From the NCBI GenBank assembly GCA_964424805.1, contig CAYRKH010000016.1:1-55618 (forward strand): DNA of 55,618 nucleotides, in the 5' to 3' direction. The DNA comes from IDS-8 sp964424805 (GTDB lineage Bacteria > Pseudomonadota > Gammaproteobacteria > Steroidobacterales > Woeseiaceae). A program made the translations under genes and the position numbers. Shown here piece by piece: positions 27,441 to 34,903 of this stretch. How positions within the stretch are numbered: the stretch's first letter is position 1; each line of letters begins with the position of its first letter. The notes beneath the pieces were generated by a model that made no database searches, was not told the DNA's origin, and worked only from the letters and a program-made list of their open reading frames with translations.

Positions 27441-28049
27441 ATGAGACGCGTAACCAGGGTCCAGGTTCCGCTCGCGATCGCCGCCGCGAGCATCGTCGCC
27501 GCTCTATTCGGCAGCGCGGGCCGGCTGTTGCTGCGCTGGGAACGCGAGGCCATTGCCGGCGGCGAGTGGTGGCGGCTGGTGACCGGGCACTTCGCGCACC
27601 TGAACCTCGGGCACCTCGCGCTGAACCTTGCCGGCCTCGCCCTGGTGTGGATGCTGGTGGGTGGGCGTTACCGGCCGCTCGGCTGGTGGCTCGTCATCGC
27701 GGTGTGCCTGGCCACGATGGACGCGGGGTTCTGGTTCATCGATTCACACCTGTCGTGGTACGTCGGCCTGTCGGGGCTGCTCCACGGGTTGCTGCTGGCC
27801 GGCACGGTGGACCGGCTGCGGGAGGCACCGCTCGAGTCGGCCGTGCTCGGCCTCCTGGTGGCAGCCAAGCTGGCCTGGGAACAGTACGCGGGCCCGCTGC
27901 CCGGCTCCGAGGCGTCCACCGGCGGCCCGGTCGTGGTCAACGCGCATCTCTACGGCGCCGTCGCAGGGGCGGCGGCGGGAGCGGTGACCCTCATCGTCCG
28001 CGCCTTTATAATGCCCGGCCACTCCGCAGGAGCAGGGAGAATCGAGTGA
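27441..28049 (+). CDS. rrtA: Rhombosortase (rhomboid-family serine protease)
   Basis: 202-residue polytopic membrane protease. Rhomboid landmarks are HLNLGHLALNLAGL in an early helix, the active-site YVGLSGLLHGLLLAG (Ser111) and the His169 helix NAHLYGAVAGAAAG. The GLSGxLHGL form is that of rhombosortase, known to process GlyGly-CTERM proteins exported by type II secretion. It is divergent from the gsp operon here, consistent with that role. Its TGA overlaps the fabD GTG by three bases (GTGA). No GlyGly-CTERM substrate was recognised in the window. Confidence 0.82.
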   Translation: MRRVTRVQVPLAIAAASIVAALFGSAGRLLLRWEREAIAGGEWWRLVTGHFAHLNLGHLALNLAGLALVWMLVGGRYRPLGWWLVIAVCLATMDAGFWFIDSHLSWYVGLSGLLHGLLLAGTVDRLREAPLESAVLGLLVAAKLAWEQYAGPLPGSEASTGGPVVVNAHLYGAVAGAAAGAVTLIVRAFIMPGHSAGAGRIE

Positions 28050-28987
28050 CGCTGGCGATAGTTTTTCCCGGGCAGGGATCCCAGGCGGCAGGCATGCAGG
28101 CCGCGCTGGCCGAGGATTATCCGGAGATTCGCGCAACCTACCGCGAGGCGAGCGACCAGCTCGGCTTCGATCTCTGGGAGCTGGTGCAGGACGGACCGGC
28201 CGAAGGTGTGAACGAAACGGTGGTCACCCAGCCGGCGATGCTCACCGCGGGCGTCGCCGCCTGGCGCGCCTGGCGCAAGGCGGGCGGCGACGCGCCGGCG
28301 TACATGGCGGGTCACAGCCTCGGCGAGTACACGGCGCTCACCTGCGCGGGTGCGCTGCCGTTTGCCGATGCGGTGCGCCTCGTGTCCCGGCGCGCGGAGC
28401 TCATGCAGGCCGCGGTGCCGGCGGGTGAGGGCGCCATGGCCGCCGTCCTCGGTCTCGACGACGACGTCGTCGTGTCGGTCTGCCGCGCCGCCGCGGAAGG
28501 CGAGGTCGTGAGCGCGGTCAACTTCAACTCGCCCGGGCAGGTCGTGATCGCCGGGCACAGGGACGCGGTGGAACGCGCCTGTGCGCAGGCGAAAGTCGCC
28601 GGCGCGAAACGCACGATGATGCTGAGCGTGAGCGTGCCCGCGCACTGCGACCTCATGCGCCCCGCGGCGGCGGAGTTCTCGACGGCGCTGGCGGGTATCG
28701 ATTTCGCGCCGCCTTCGATTCCGGTCGTGAGCAACGTCGACGTGAAGCCTTATGACAGCGCGGCCGGCATTCGGAACGGCCTCGAGCGGCAGCTCTACAG
28801 CCCCGTTCGCTGGACCGAAACGGTTCGCTACCTGGTCGGCCGGGGGGTGACTTTCCTCGTCGAAGCGGGGCCGGGGAAGGTACTGACCGGGCTCGCGCGG
28901 CGAATCGACCGGTCGGTCCCGGCGGCCTGCCTGGATTCGCCGGCGGCACTGCGCGAGGCGCTGGAACAATCGGGAGTGGAAACGTAA
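28046..28987 (+). CDS. fabD: Malonyl-CoA:ACP transacylase
   Basis: Loads malonate from CoA onto ACP for fatty acid synthesis. 313 residues; IVFPGQGSQAAGM at the N-terminus, the nucleophile GHSLGEYTAL (Ser91) and the catalytic His in VSVPAHCDLM (about 200). NFNSPGQVVIAG and EAGPGKVLTGL complete the family pattern. GTG start overlaps rrtA and the TAA stop overlaps the fabG ATG. The usual upstream rpmF-plsX-fabH are absent here. Confidence 0.95.
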   Translation: MTLAIVFPGQGSQAAGMQAALAEDYPEIRATYREASDQLGFDLWELVQDGPAEGVNETVVTQPAMLTAGVAAWRAWRKAGGDAPAYMAGHSLGEYTALTCAGALPFADAVRLVSRRAELMQAAVPAGEGAMAAVLGLDDDVVVSVCRAAAEGEVVSAVNFNSPGQVVIAGHRDAVERACAQAKVAGAKRTMMLSVSVPAHCDLMRPAAAEFSTALAGIDFAPPSIPVVSNVDVKPYDSAAGIRNGLERQLYSPVRWTETVRYLVGRGVTFLVEAGPGKVLTGLARRIDRSVPAACLDSPAALREALEQSGVET

Positions 28988-29742
28988 TGAGTGAATGGTT
29001 CAGGAGCGACCTGCTGCGTGACGACGTCGCGCTGGTCACGGGCGCATCCCGCGGTATCGGTGCCGCGATTGCCGACGCGCTTGCCGCGGCGGGTGCGACC
29101 GTCGTCGGTACGGCTACGAGCGAGGCGGGCGCACAGGCGATCTCGGACAGGCTCGGCGAACGCGGCCGCGGGGCCGTCCTCGACATCGCGAGCGACGAAT
29201 CGGTGCAGGCACTCTTCGGCGATCTGCAGCAAAAGGAAGGCACGCCGACCATCCTCGTCAACAACGCCGGCATCACGCGCGACAACCTGCTCTTGCGCAT
29301 GAAGGCCGATGAATGGGACGACGTGCTTGCCACCAACCTGTCCGGTACCTACCGCGTTTCGAAAGCCGCGCTGCGGGGGATGATGAAAGCGAAGCGCGGG
29401 CGCATCGTGAACATCGCGTCGGTCATCGGGCTCATGGGTAATCCCGGGCAGGCGAACTACGCCGCAGCAAAGGCGGGCATCATCGGCTTCTCGAAGTCGC
29501 TGGCGCGAGAGGTCGGGTCGCGGGCCATCACCGTCAACGTCGTGGCGCCCGGCTTCATCGACACGGATATGACACGCGTGCTGCCGGAGCAGCAGCGTAC
29601 CGCGCTGCGGGAGCAGGTACCGCTTGGACGGCTGGGCGAGGCCGCCGATATCGCCAGCGCCGTCGTGTTCCTGGCATCCGGCGCGGCGGCCTACATCACC
29701 GGCGAAACCCTGAACGTCAACGGCGGCATGTTGATGGCATAA
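28987..29742 (+). CDS. fabG: 3-oxoacyl-ACP reductase
   Basis: NADPH-dependent short-chain dehydrogenase reducing 3-oxoacyl-ACP. 251 residues; cofactor loop VTGASRGIG (18-24), NNAG (92-95), catalytic Ser145, Tyr158 and Lys162 (NIASVIGLMGNPGQANYAAAK), and APGFIDTDMT. The C-terminus NVNGGMLMA is standard. Overlaps fabD by one base. Confidence 0.94.
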   Translation: MSEWFRSDLLRDDVALVTGASRGIGAAIADALAAAGATVVGTATSEAGAQAISDRLGERGRGAVLDIASDESVQALFGDLQQKEGTPTILVNNAGITRDNLLLRMKADEWDDVLATNLSGTYRVSKAALRGMMKAKRGRIVNIASVIGLMGNPGQANYAAAKAGIIGFSKSLAREVGSRAITVNVVAPGFIDTDMTRVLPEQQRTALREQVPLGRLGEAADIASAVVFLASGAAAYITGETLNVNGGMLMA

Positions 29743-30032
29743 CCCATGCGGCGACGCACGTTGACGAACCATTACCGCAGTGCCCTTCACGCGCAAATTC
29801 GCTCGCGAGAATGGCCCATTATTCACGGCGGGGCGCAGTAGCGACGCGGTCGGCTTTCACTTACAATACCGTCGCACGGTCTTGCCGGCACTTGATATTT
29901 CAAAAACTTAACTGCATCAAACGGCTTCCGGACCGCACTACAGGTACCCGAAACAGGGAAGGTAACGCCTACGGCATCGACCGGCCGGACCGCATCATTT
30001 ACGAAGTCTCTTCCTGAGGAGAAGCGATCACT

Positions 30033-30275
30033 ATGAGCAGTATTGAAGAACAAGTTAAGAGCATCGTTGCCGAGCAACTGGGAGTGAAGGAGGAAGAGGT
30101 TACCAACGACGCTTCTTTCGTCGACGATCTCGGCGCCGATTCTCTGGACACGGTTGAGCTGGTGATGGCTCTCGAGGAAGAATTCGAAACCGAGATTCCC
30201 GATGAAGAGGCGGAGAAGATCACCACGGTCCAGCAGGCGATCGATTTCGTTACGGCGCGCCGCAGCGAATCATAG
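30033..30275 (+). CDS. acpP: Acyl carrier protein
   Basis: 80-residue acidic carrier protein. The phosphopantetheine site is Ser37 in GADSLDTVELVMALEEEF. A GAGGAG lies 12 bases upstream of the ATG. The 290-base gap after fabG carries a long leader with a TACAAT at 29862 as a possible -10, but no clear -35; acpP probably has its own promoter, as expected for a very highly expressed gene. A strong hairpin follows the stop. Confidence 0.96.
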   Translation: MSSIEEQVKSIVAEQLGVKEEEVTNDASFVDDLGADSLDTVELVMALEEEFETEIPDEEAEKITTVQQAIDFVTARRSES

Positions 30276-30286
30276 CCGCAACGTCA

Positions 30287-30322
30287 AAGGGCGCGGATGT
30301 CCGCCCGGCGGACCGCGCCCTT
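30287..30322 (+). terminator. Hairpin after acpP, possible partial terminator
   Basis: AAGGGCGCGG (30287-30296) pairs perfectly with CCGCGCCCTT (30313-30322), 16-base loop. It is followed by CGTGCCTTTCTC rather than a clean T-run, so it may attenuate read-through into fabF or protect the acpP mRNA 3' end. Confidence 0.45.
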
Positions 30323-30375
30323 CGTGCCTTTCTCAAAGACGGCAATTCTGCCGTAGCTTCCGGTAGGACATTTTA

Positions 30376-31617
30376 TTGAGCAAGCGAAGAGTGGTCGTTA
30401 CCGGTCTCGGCCTGGTGTCGCCGGTCGGCAGCCAGCTCGAGACGGCGTGGGAAAACGTCCGCGAAGGCCGCTCGGGCATCGGCCCGATTACCCATTTCGA
30501 CGCCGGCCCTTTCACGACCCGTATCTCGGGCACGGTGAAGGACTTCGACGTCAGTGAATACCTCGCGCCGAAAGACGCGCGCAAAATGGACCAGTTCATG
30601 CACTACGGCATCGGCGCGTCCATGAAAGCGATCAACGACGCGGGGCTCGAGATCACGGAAGCGAACGGGCACCGGGTCGGCGTGATCATGGGTGCGGGGA
30701 TCGGGGGACTGCAGACGATCGAGGACAACCACAACAAGTACCTCGCGTCGGGACCTCGCAAGATCTCACCGTTCTTCATCCCGGCCAGCATCATCAACAT
30801 GGCATCCGGTCACGTGAGCATGCTGCTGCACATCACCGGGCCGAACCTGGCCATCGTGACGGCATGCACGACTTCCACGCACTGCATCGGCGTCGCCGCA
30901 CGCATGGTCGCCTACGGCGATGCGGACGTGATGCTGGCGGGCGGGTGCGAGTCCGCCACGACGCCGCTGTCGATCGGCGGCTTCTGTTCGGCGCGTGCGA
31001 TGTCGACGCGTAACGACGAGCCGGAAAAAGCGAGCCGGCCGTTCGATCTCGATCGCGACGGCTTCGTGTTGAGCGACGGGGCAGGCTGCCTCGTGCTCGA
31101 AGAGTTCGAGCATGCGAAGGCGCGCGGCGCGCGCATCTATGCCGAGCTCGCCGGCTTCGGCATGAGCAGCGACGCCTACCACATCACCCTTCCGCCGGCC
31201 GACGGCGAGGGTGCGCGCAAGTGCATGATCGCCGCGATGCAGGATGCCGCGATCGATCCCGCCGAGGTGGACTACTTGAATGCGCACGGCACGTCGACGC
31301 CGGCGGGTGACATTGGCGAAACGGTCGCAATCAAGCGTGCGTTCGGCGACGCGGCGCGCTCGCTGGCGGTCAGCTCGACCAAGTCGGTCACGGGCCACCT
31401 GCTCGGCGCCGCCGGCGCCGCGGAAGCGATCTTCTCCATACTCGCCATCCGCGACCAGGTAATGCCGCCGACGATCAACCTCGAGACTCCGGACCCCGAA
31501 TGTGACCTGGACTACGTGCCCAACGAGGCGCGACAAGGCAAGGTCGACGCCGTCGTCTCCAACTCCTTCGGGTTCGGCGGCACGAACGGCAGCCTGGTGT
31601 TCCGCAGGCTGAAGTGA
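30376..31617 (+). CDS. fabF: 3-oxoacyl-ACP synthase II
   Basis: Condensing enzyme elongating acyl-ACP with malonyl-ACP. 413 residues; active Cys164 in TACTTSTHC, catalytic His residues in HGTSTPAGD and GHLLGAAGA, FDLDRDGFVLSDGAGCLVLEE and NSFGFGGTNGSL. Start codon TTG at 30376, after GGTAGGA. Close to E. coli FabF throughout. Its TGA overlaps mltG (GTGA). Confidence 0.95.
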   Translation: MSKRRVVVTGLGLVSPVGSQLETAWENVREGRSGIGPITHFDAGPFTTRISGTVKDFDVSEYLAPKDARKMDQFMHYGIGASMKAINDAGLEITEANGHRVGVIMGAGIGGLQTIEDNHNKYLASGPRKISPFFIPASIINMASGHVSMLLHITGPNLAIVTACTTSTHCIGVAARMVAYGDADVMLAGGCESATTPLSIGGFCSARAMSTRNDEPEKASRPFDLDRDGFVLSDGAGCLVLEEFEHAKARGARIYAELAGFGMSSDAYHITLPPADGEGARKCMIAAMQDAAIDPAEVDYLNAHGTSTPAGDIGETVAIKRAFGDAARSLAVSSTKSVTGHLLGAAGAAEAIFSILAIRDQVMPPTINLETPDPECDLDYVPNEARQGKVDAVVSNSFGFGGTNGSLVFRRLK

Positions 31618-32648
31618 GCGCCCGACGCATTCTCGGACTGGCACTGGCGCTGGTCGCCCTTGCCGGGCTCGTGTTTGCCTGGCAGGTTTACCGCTTCCTG
31701 GAAACGCCCGTCCCGGTACCCGGGGGCGGCGTGACGTTCGAGATCCGCCCCGGCATGTCCTTTGCCGCGGTGAGCCGCGCGCTGGCGGACGCCGGGGTGA
31801 TCGACGATCCGCAGCTCTTCACCTGGTACGCGCGTGTGAAAGGCGAGGGCAGCTCCATCCACGCCGGCGAGTACCGCATTCCGCCCGGCACGACGCCGCC
31901 GGCGCTGCTGCGCCAGTTCGCGTCCGGCAACGTGCTGCTGCACTCCTTCACGATCGTCGAAGGGTGGACCTTCCGCGAGCTGCTTGCGAACCTCGCGCGG
32001 CAGCAGGCGATCGGGCAGACGCTCGTATACGACGACTGGCCGGCGTTGCTCGACCGCCTCGGCTCGACAGCGCCGGGGCCGGAGGGACTGTTCCTGCCGG
32101 AGACCTACCGGTTCCCGAAGGGCACGACGGACGTCCAGATCCTGCAGCAGGCCTACGCGTTCATGCAGGACGCGCTGGACTCCGAATGGAATAACCGTGC
32201 GGAGGGTCTTCCGCTCGAGCGGAAGTACGACGCATTGATACTCGCGTCCATCGTCGAGAAGGAAACCGCGCGCGCCGACGAGCGTGCCCGCATCGCCGGC
32301 GTGTTCGTGCGCCGCCTTGAAAAGGGCATGCGCCTGCAGACGGACCCGACCGTCATCTACGGCATCGGCGAGGACTTCGACGGCAATCTCACCCGCGCGC
32401 ACCTGCGAACGGATACGCCGTACAACACCTACACCCGGCACAGCCTGCCGCCCACGCCGATCGCGATGCCCGGACGGGCGGCGATCCACGCGGCGCTGAA
32501 TCCCGAGCCCGGTGAGGCTTTGTTTTTCGTTGCCACCGGGCTTGGTGACGGCAGCCACGCGTTTTCCGCGACGATAGCCGAGCACGAGGCGGCGGTGGCC
32601 GCTTACCTGAGGCGGCTGCGGCAAGGCACCGCCGAGGCGGACCGGTGA
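31614..32648 (+). CDS. mltG: Endolytic murein transglycosylase
   Basis: Inner-membrane lytic transglycosylase that terminates nascent glycan strands. 344 residues; membrane helix about 6-23, a LysM-like segment (FEIRPGMSFAAVSRALADAGVI), and the YceG catalytic region GLFLPETYRF, LASIVEKET with Glu215 as expected catalytic residue, RLEKGMRLQTDPTVIYG, YNTYTRHSLPPTPIAMPG. GTG start overlaps fabF; stop overlaps tmk. No pabC intervenes, unlike E. coli. Confidence 0.94.
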   Translation: MSARRILGLALALVALAGLVFAWQVYRFLETPVPVPGGGVTFEIRPGMSFAAVSRALADAGVIDDPQLFTWYARVKGEGSSIHAGEYRIPPGTTPPALLRQFASGNVLLHSFTIVEGWTFRELLANLARQQAIGQTLVYDDWPALLDRLGSTAPGPEGLFLPETYRFPKGTTDVQILQQAYAFMQDALDSEWNNRAEGLPLERKYDALILASIVEKETARADERARIAGVFVRRLEKGMRLQTDPTVIYGIGEDFDGNLTRAHLRTDTPYNTYTRHSLPPTPIAMPGRAAIHAALNPEPGEALFFVATGLGDGSHAFSATIAEHEAAVAAYLRRLRQGTAEADR

Positions 32649-33274
32649 CGACGCGTGGCCGCTTCGTGACCGTCGAGGGCGGCGAAGGCGTCGGCAAGTC
32701 CACCAACATCGACTTCCTCTGCGCGCTTATCCGGGGCCGCGGCTTCGAGGTCCTCGCGACCCGTGAGCCCGGCGGCACGCCGACCGCCGAGCGCATCCGC
32801 GAGCTGCTGCTCTCGCACGGTGACGAGCCGATGCCGGACACGGCGGAGCTGCTGCTCTTTTTTGCGGCGCGCGCGCTGCACGTCGAGAACGTCATCCGGC
32901 CCGCGCTCGCGCGCGGCACCTGGGTGGTCTGCGACCGCTTCACCGATGCGACGCGCGCCTACCAGGGCGCCGGCCGGGGACTGGACGCGCGGCAGATCGA
33001 GCAGCTCGCGGCATGGGTGCACGGCGATTTGCGCCCGGACCTGACGCTGCTGCTCGATGCGCCGGTCGAGCTCGGCCGCGGCCGGGCGGAGCAGCGGGGC
33101 GAAGCGGACCGGATGGAAGGCGAGCAGGCGGCGTTCCATGCCCGGGTGCGCGAGGGCTACCTCGCGCTCGCGAAGGGCGAGCCCGACCGTTTCCGCGTGA
33201 TCGACGCGGCCCGCCCGCTCGAGCGGGTGCAGGCGGATATCGAGACGGCCGTGCAGCCGCTCTGGGAGCCTTAG
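32645..33274 (+). CDS. tmk: Thymidylate kinase
   Basis: Phosphorylates dTMP to dTDP. 209 residues; P-loop EGGEGVGKST (11-20), TREPGGTP, DRFTDATRAYQGAGRGL and a lid region around RAEQRGEADRME. GTG start overlaps mltG by four bases; the stop TAG is immediately followed by the holB GTG. Confidence 0.95.
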   Translation: MTTRGRFVTVEGGEGVGKSTNIDFLCALIRGRGFEVLATREPGGTPTAERIRELLLSHGDEPMPDTAELLLFFAARALHVENVIRPALARGTWVVCDRFTDATRAYQGAGRGLDARQIEQLAAWVHGDLRPDLTLLLDAPVELGRGRAEQRGEADRMEGEQAAFHARVREGYLALAKGEPDRFRVIDAARPLERVQADIETAVQPLWEP

Positions 33275-34279
33275 GTGGAGATCGGCTGGCTGCAAGCTTT
33301 CGCCGAGGGCTGGCAGGCGCGGGAGGCGCAGCGGCGTCTTCCGCATGCGCTCCTCCTCACCGGCCAGGCCGGCGTCGGCAAGCGCGCCGCCGCCGTGTGG
33401 CTGGCGAAGCGGCGGCTGGGGCTGGGCGGAGCGTCACCGCTGCCGAAGTACCCGGCCGGGATACCCGAGCACGCGGACCTGCGCTGGGTGCAGCGGGACA
33501 GGGACAAGGAGACGGGCAAGGAAAAGGACTCGATCGGCATCGACCAGGTGCGCGAGCTCATTGCCGAGCTCTCCCTCACCAGCTACGAGGGCGGCGCCAA
33601 GGTCGCGGTTATCGAGCCGGCCGATATCATGACCACCGAGGCGGCAAACAGCCTGCTGAAGACGCTGGAGGAGCCGCCGGGCGACTCGCTGCTGGTGCTG
33701 GTCGCTGATCGCGTCGGCCGGCTGCCGGCGACCATTTTCAGCCGCTGCCAGCGCATCAACGTGCCGGCGCCGCCGCGGGATGCCAGCCTCGCCTGGCTGG
33801 ACCGGCTGCAGCCCGGGGCGGACTGGGCGGCGGCGCTGGACGCTGCCGGCGGCGCGCCGCTCGCGGCCATCGACGCGCTGGAAACCCTGGGGGATACGGA
33901 CAGGATGGCGCGCGAGTTTGCGGCGCTGGTGCAGGGCCGCGCGTCGCCCGTGGAGGTGGCCGGTCGCTGGGCAAAAATGGACCCGTCGTTCGTGCTCGGG
34001 TGGCTCGGCCGGCAGGTGCAGCTTTGCGTGTACCGGCTGAGTGACCGCTCCCGGCCCTCCGGGCGGCATGCCGTGCCGGAATCTGTGCTGAACCGCATGG
34101 ACAGGCGAAATCTCTTCTGCTATCTAGATACGATCAACCGCTTGCGAGGCCAGCCGGCGGCGAGCTTCAACGTCCAGCTGGCGCTCGAAAGCCTGTTGAT
34201 CGACTGGGCCGGCGGACTGGCCGGCTATCGCAATCCGTTTTTGCCGGGAAGGCTGTTGCCGGTCCCGGCCGCAAGGTGA
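33275..34279 (+). CDS. holB: DNA polymerase III delta' subunit, without zinc-module cysteines
   Basis: Clamp-loader subunit of 334 residues. HALLLTGQAGVGKRAAAVWLAKRRLG is the P-loop-like segment. VAVIEPADIMTTEAANSLLKTLEEPPGDSLLVLVADRVGRLPATIFSRCQRI is the conserved core with the SRC motif. Between LGLGG and HADLRW, where delta' normally has a four-Cys zinc module, no Cys is present (ASPLPKYPAGIPE). The gene starts with GTG directly after the tmk stop and is followed nine bases later by pilZ, the usual order. Confidence 0.92.
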   Translation: MEIGWLQAFAEGWQAREAQRRLPHALLLTGQAGVGKRAAAVWLAKRRLGLGGASPLPKYPAGIPEHADLRWVQRDRDKETGKEKDSIGIDQVRELIAELSLTSYEGGAKVAVIEPADIMTTEAANSLLKTLEEPPGDSLLVLVADRVGRLPATIFSRCQRINVPAPPRDASLAWLDRLQPGADWAAALDAAGGAPLAAIDALETLGDTDRMAREFAALVQGRASPVEVAGRWAKMDPSFVLGWLGRQVQLCVYRLSDRSRPSGRHAVPESVLNRMDRRNLFCYLDTINRLRGQPAASFNVQLALESLLIDWAGGLAGYRNPFLPGRLLPVPAAR

Positions 34280-34288
34280 ACCGCACTA

Positions 34289-34645
34289 ATGGCTGACGCA
34301 CCAAGACCCGCCAAACCTGGCCTGCTGACGCTGACCATCCGCGACAAGAGCGCCCTCTACCTCGCGTACATGCCGTTTGTCGTCAACGGCGGGCTGTTCA
34401 TTCCCACCAACAGTTCCTACCGCCTCGGCGACGAGGTCTTCATGCTGCTGAACCTGATGGGAGAGGACGAGAAGATCCCGGTCGCGGGCACGGTGGTCTG
34501 GATGACGCCGAAAGGTGCCCAGGGCAAGCGCACGGCGGGCATCGGCGTGCAGTTCAGCGACCAGGACCAGGGCAACACCCAGAAGAAGATCGAGAACTAC
34601 CTCGCCGGCGCGCTGGGCGGCGACAAACCCACCCACACGATGTAA
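34289..34645 (+). CDS. pilZ: PilZ-domain type IV pilus assembly protein
   Basis: 118-residue single-domain protein: LTLTIRDKSALYLAYMPFVVNGGLFIPTN, VFMLLNLMGEDEKIPVAGTVVWMTPKGAQGKRTAGIGVQF. This is the holB-linked PilZ that supports pilus biogenesis and, in Xanthomonas, contacts PilB and the c-di-GMP signalling protein FimX. It lacks the RxxxR/DxSxxG c-di-GMP-binding motifs, as expected for this subgroup. The TAA stop touches the 18-bp tandem repeat. Confidence 0.9.
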   Translation: MADAPRPAKPGLLTLTIRDKSALYLAYMPFVVNGGLFIPTNSSYRLGDEVFMLLNLMGEDEKIPVAGTVVWMTPKGAQGKRTAGIGVQFSDQDQGNTQKKIENYLAGALGGDKPTHTM

Positions 34646-34833
34646 TTCGCCCGATCCGCACAATTCGCCCCGCCCGTGCGATTCGCGCCGCCCGTGCGAT
34701 TCGTCCCGTCCGTGTATTTCGTCCGGTCCGTGCGATTCGCGCCGCCCGTGCGATTCGTCCCGTCCGTGTATTTCGTCCGGTCCGTGCGATTCGTACCGTC
34801 CGTGTATTTCGTCCGGTCCGTGCGATTCGTACC
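34646..34833. repeat. 18-bp tandem repeat array, about 10.4 copies
   Basis: Ten consecutive 18-base units (typical unit TTCGTCCCGTCCGTGCGA) begin right after the pilZ stop, with an eight-base partial unit that ends where the REP element begins. Units vary mainly at positions 5-10 and in the last three bases. Positions 34682-34735 and 34736-34789 are identical 54-base blocks of three units, showing recent higher-order duplication. The period is a multiple of three, so both strands stay open as hexapeptide repeats, but no gene is supported. Confidence 0.95.
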
Positions 34834-34903
34834 GTAGGAGCGCGCATTGCGCGCGATGCCCATGATGGTACGCCGTGGCATCGCGCGCGATGCGCGCTCC
34901 TAC
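34834..34903. repeat. REP/REPIN-like palindromic element, copy 3
   Basis: Arms GTAGGAGCGCGCATTGCG... (34834-34859) and ...GATGCGCGCTCCTAC (34878-34903) in inverted orientation with an 18-base spacer. Lies at the convergent pilZ / cNMP-rhodanese junction, directly next to the tandem array. Its right end contains the TAG stop of the minus-strand gene. Confidence 0.88.

Noticed and set aside
34646..34833. Possible CRISPR array
   Set aside because: Units follow each other directly with no unique spacers and no cas genes nearby; this is a simple tandem repeat.
34554..34881. Open frames on both strands across the 18-bp array, giving hexapeptide repeats
   Set aside because: The period is a multiple of three, so all frames without a stop in the unit stay open. 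No ribosome site or start is convincing, and the frames run into pilZ and the REP.
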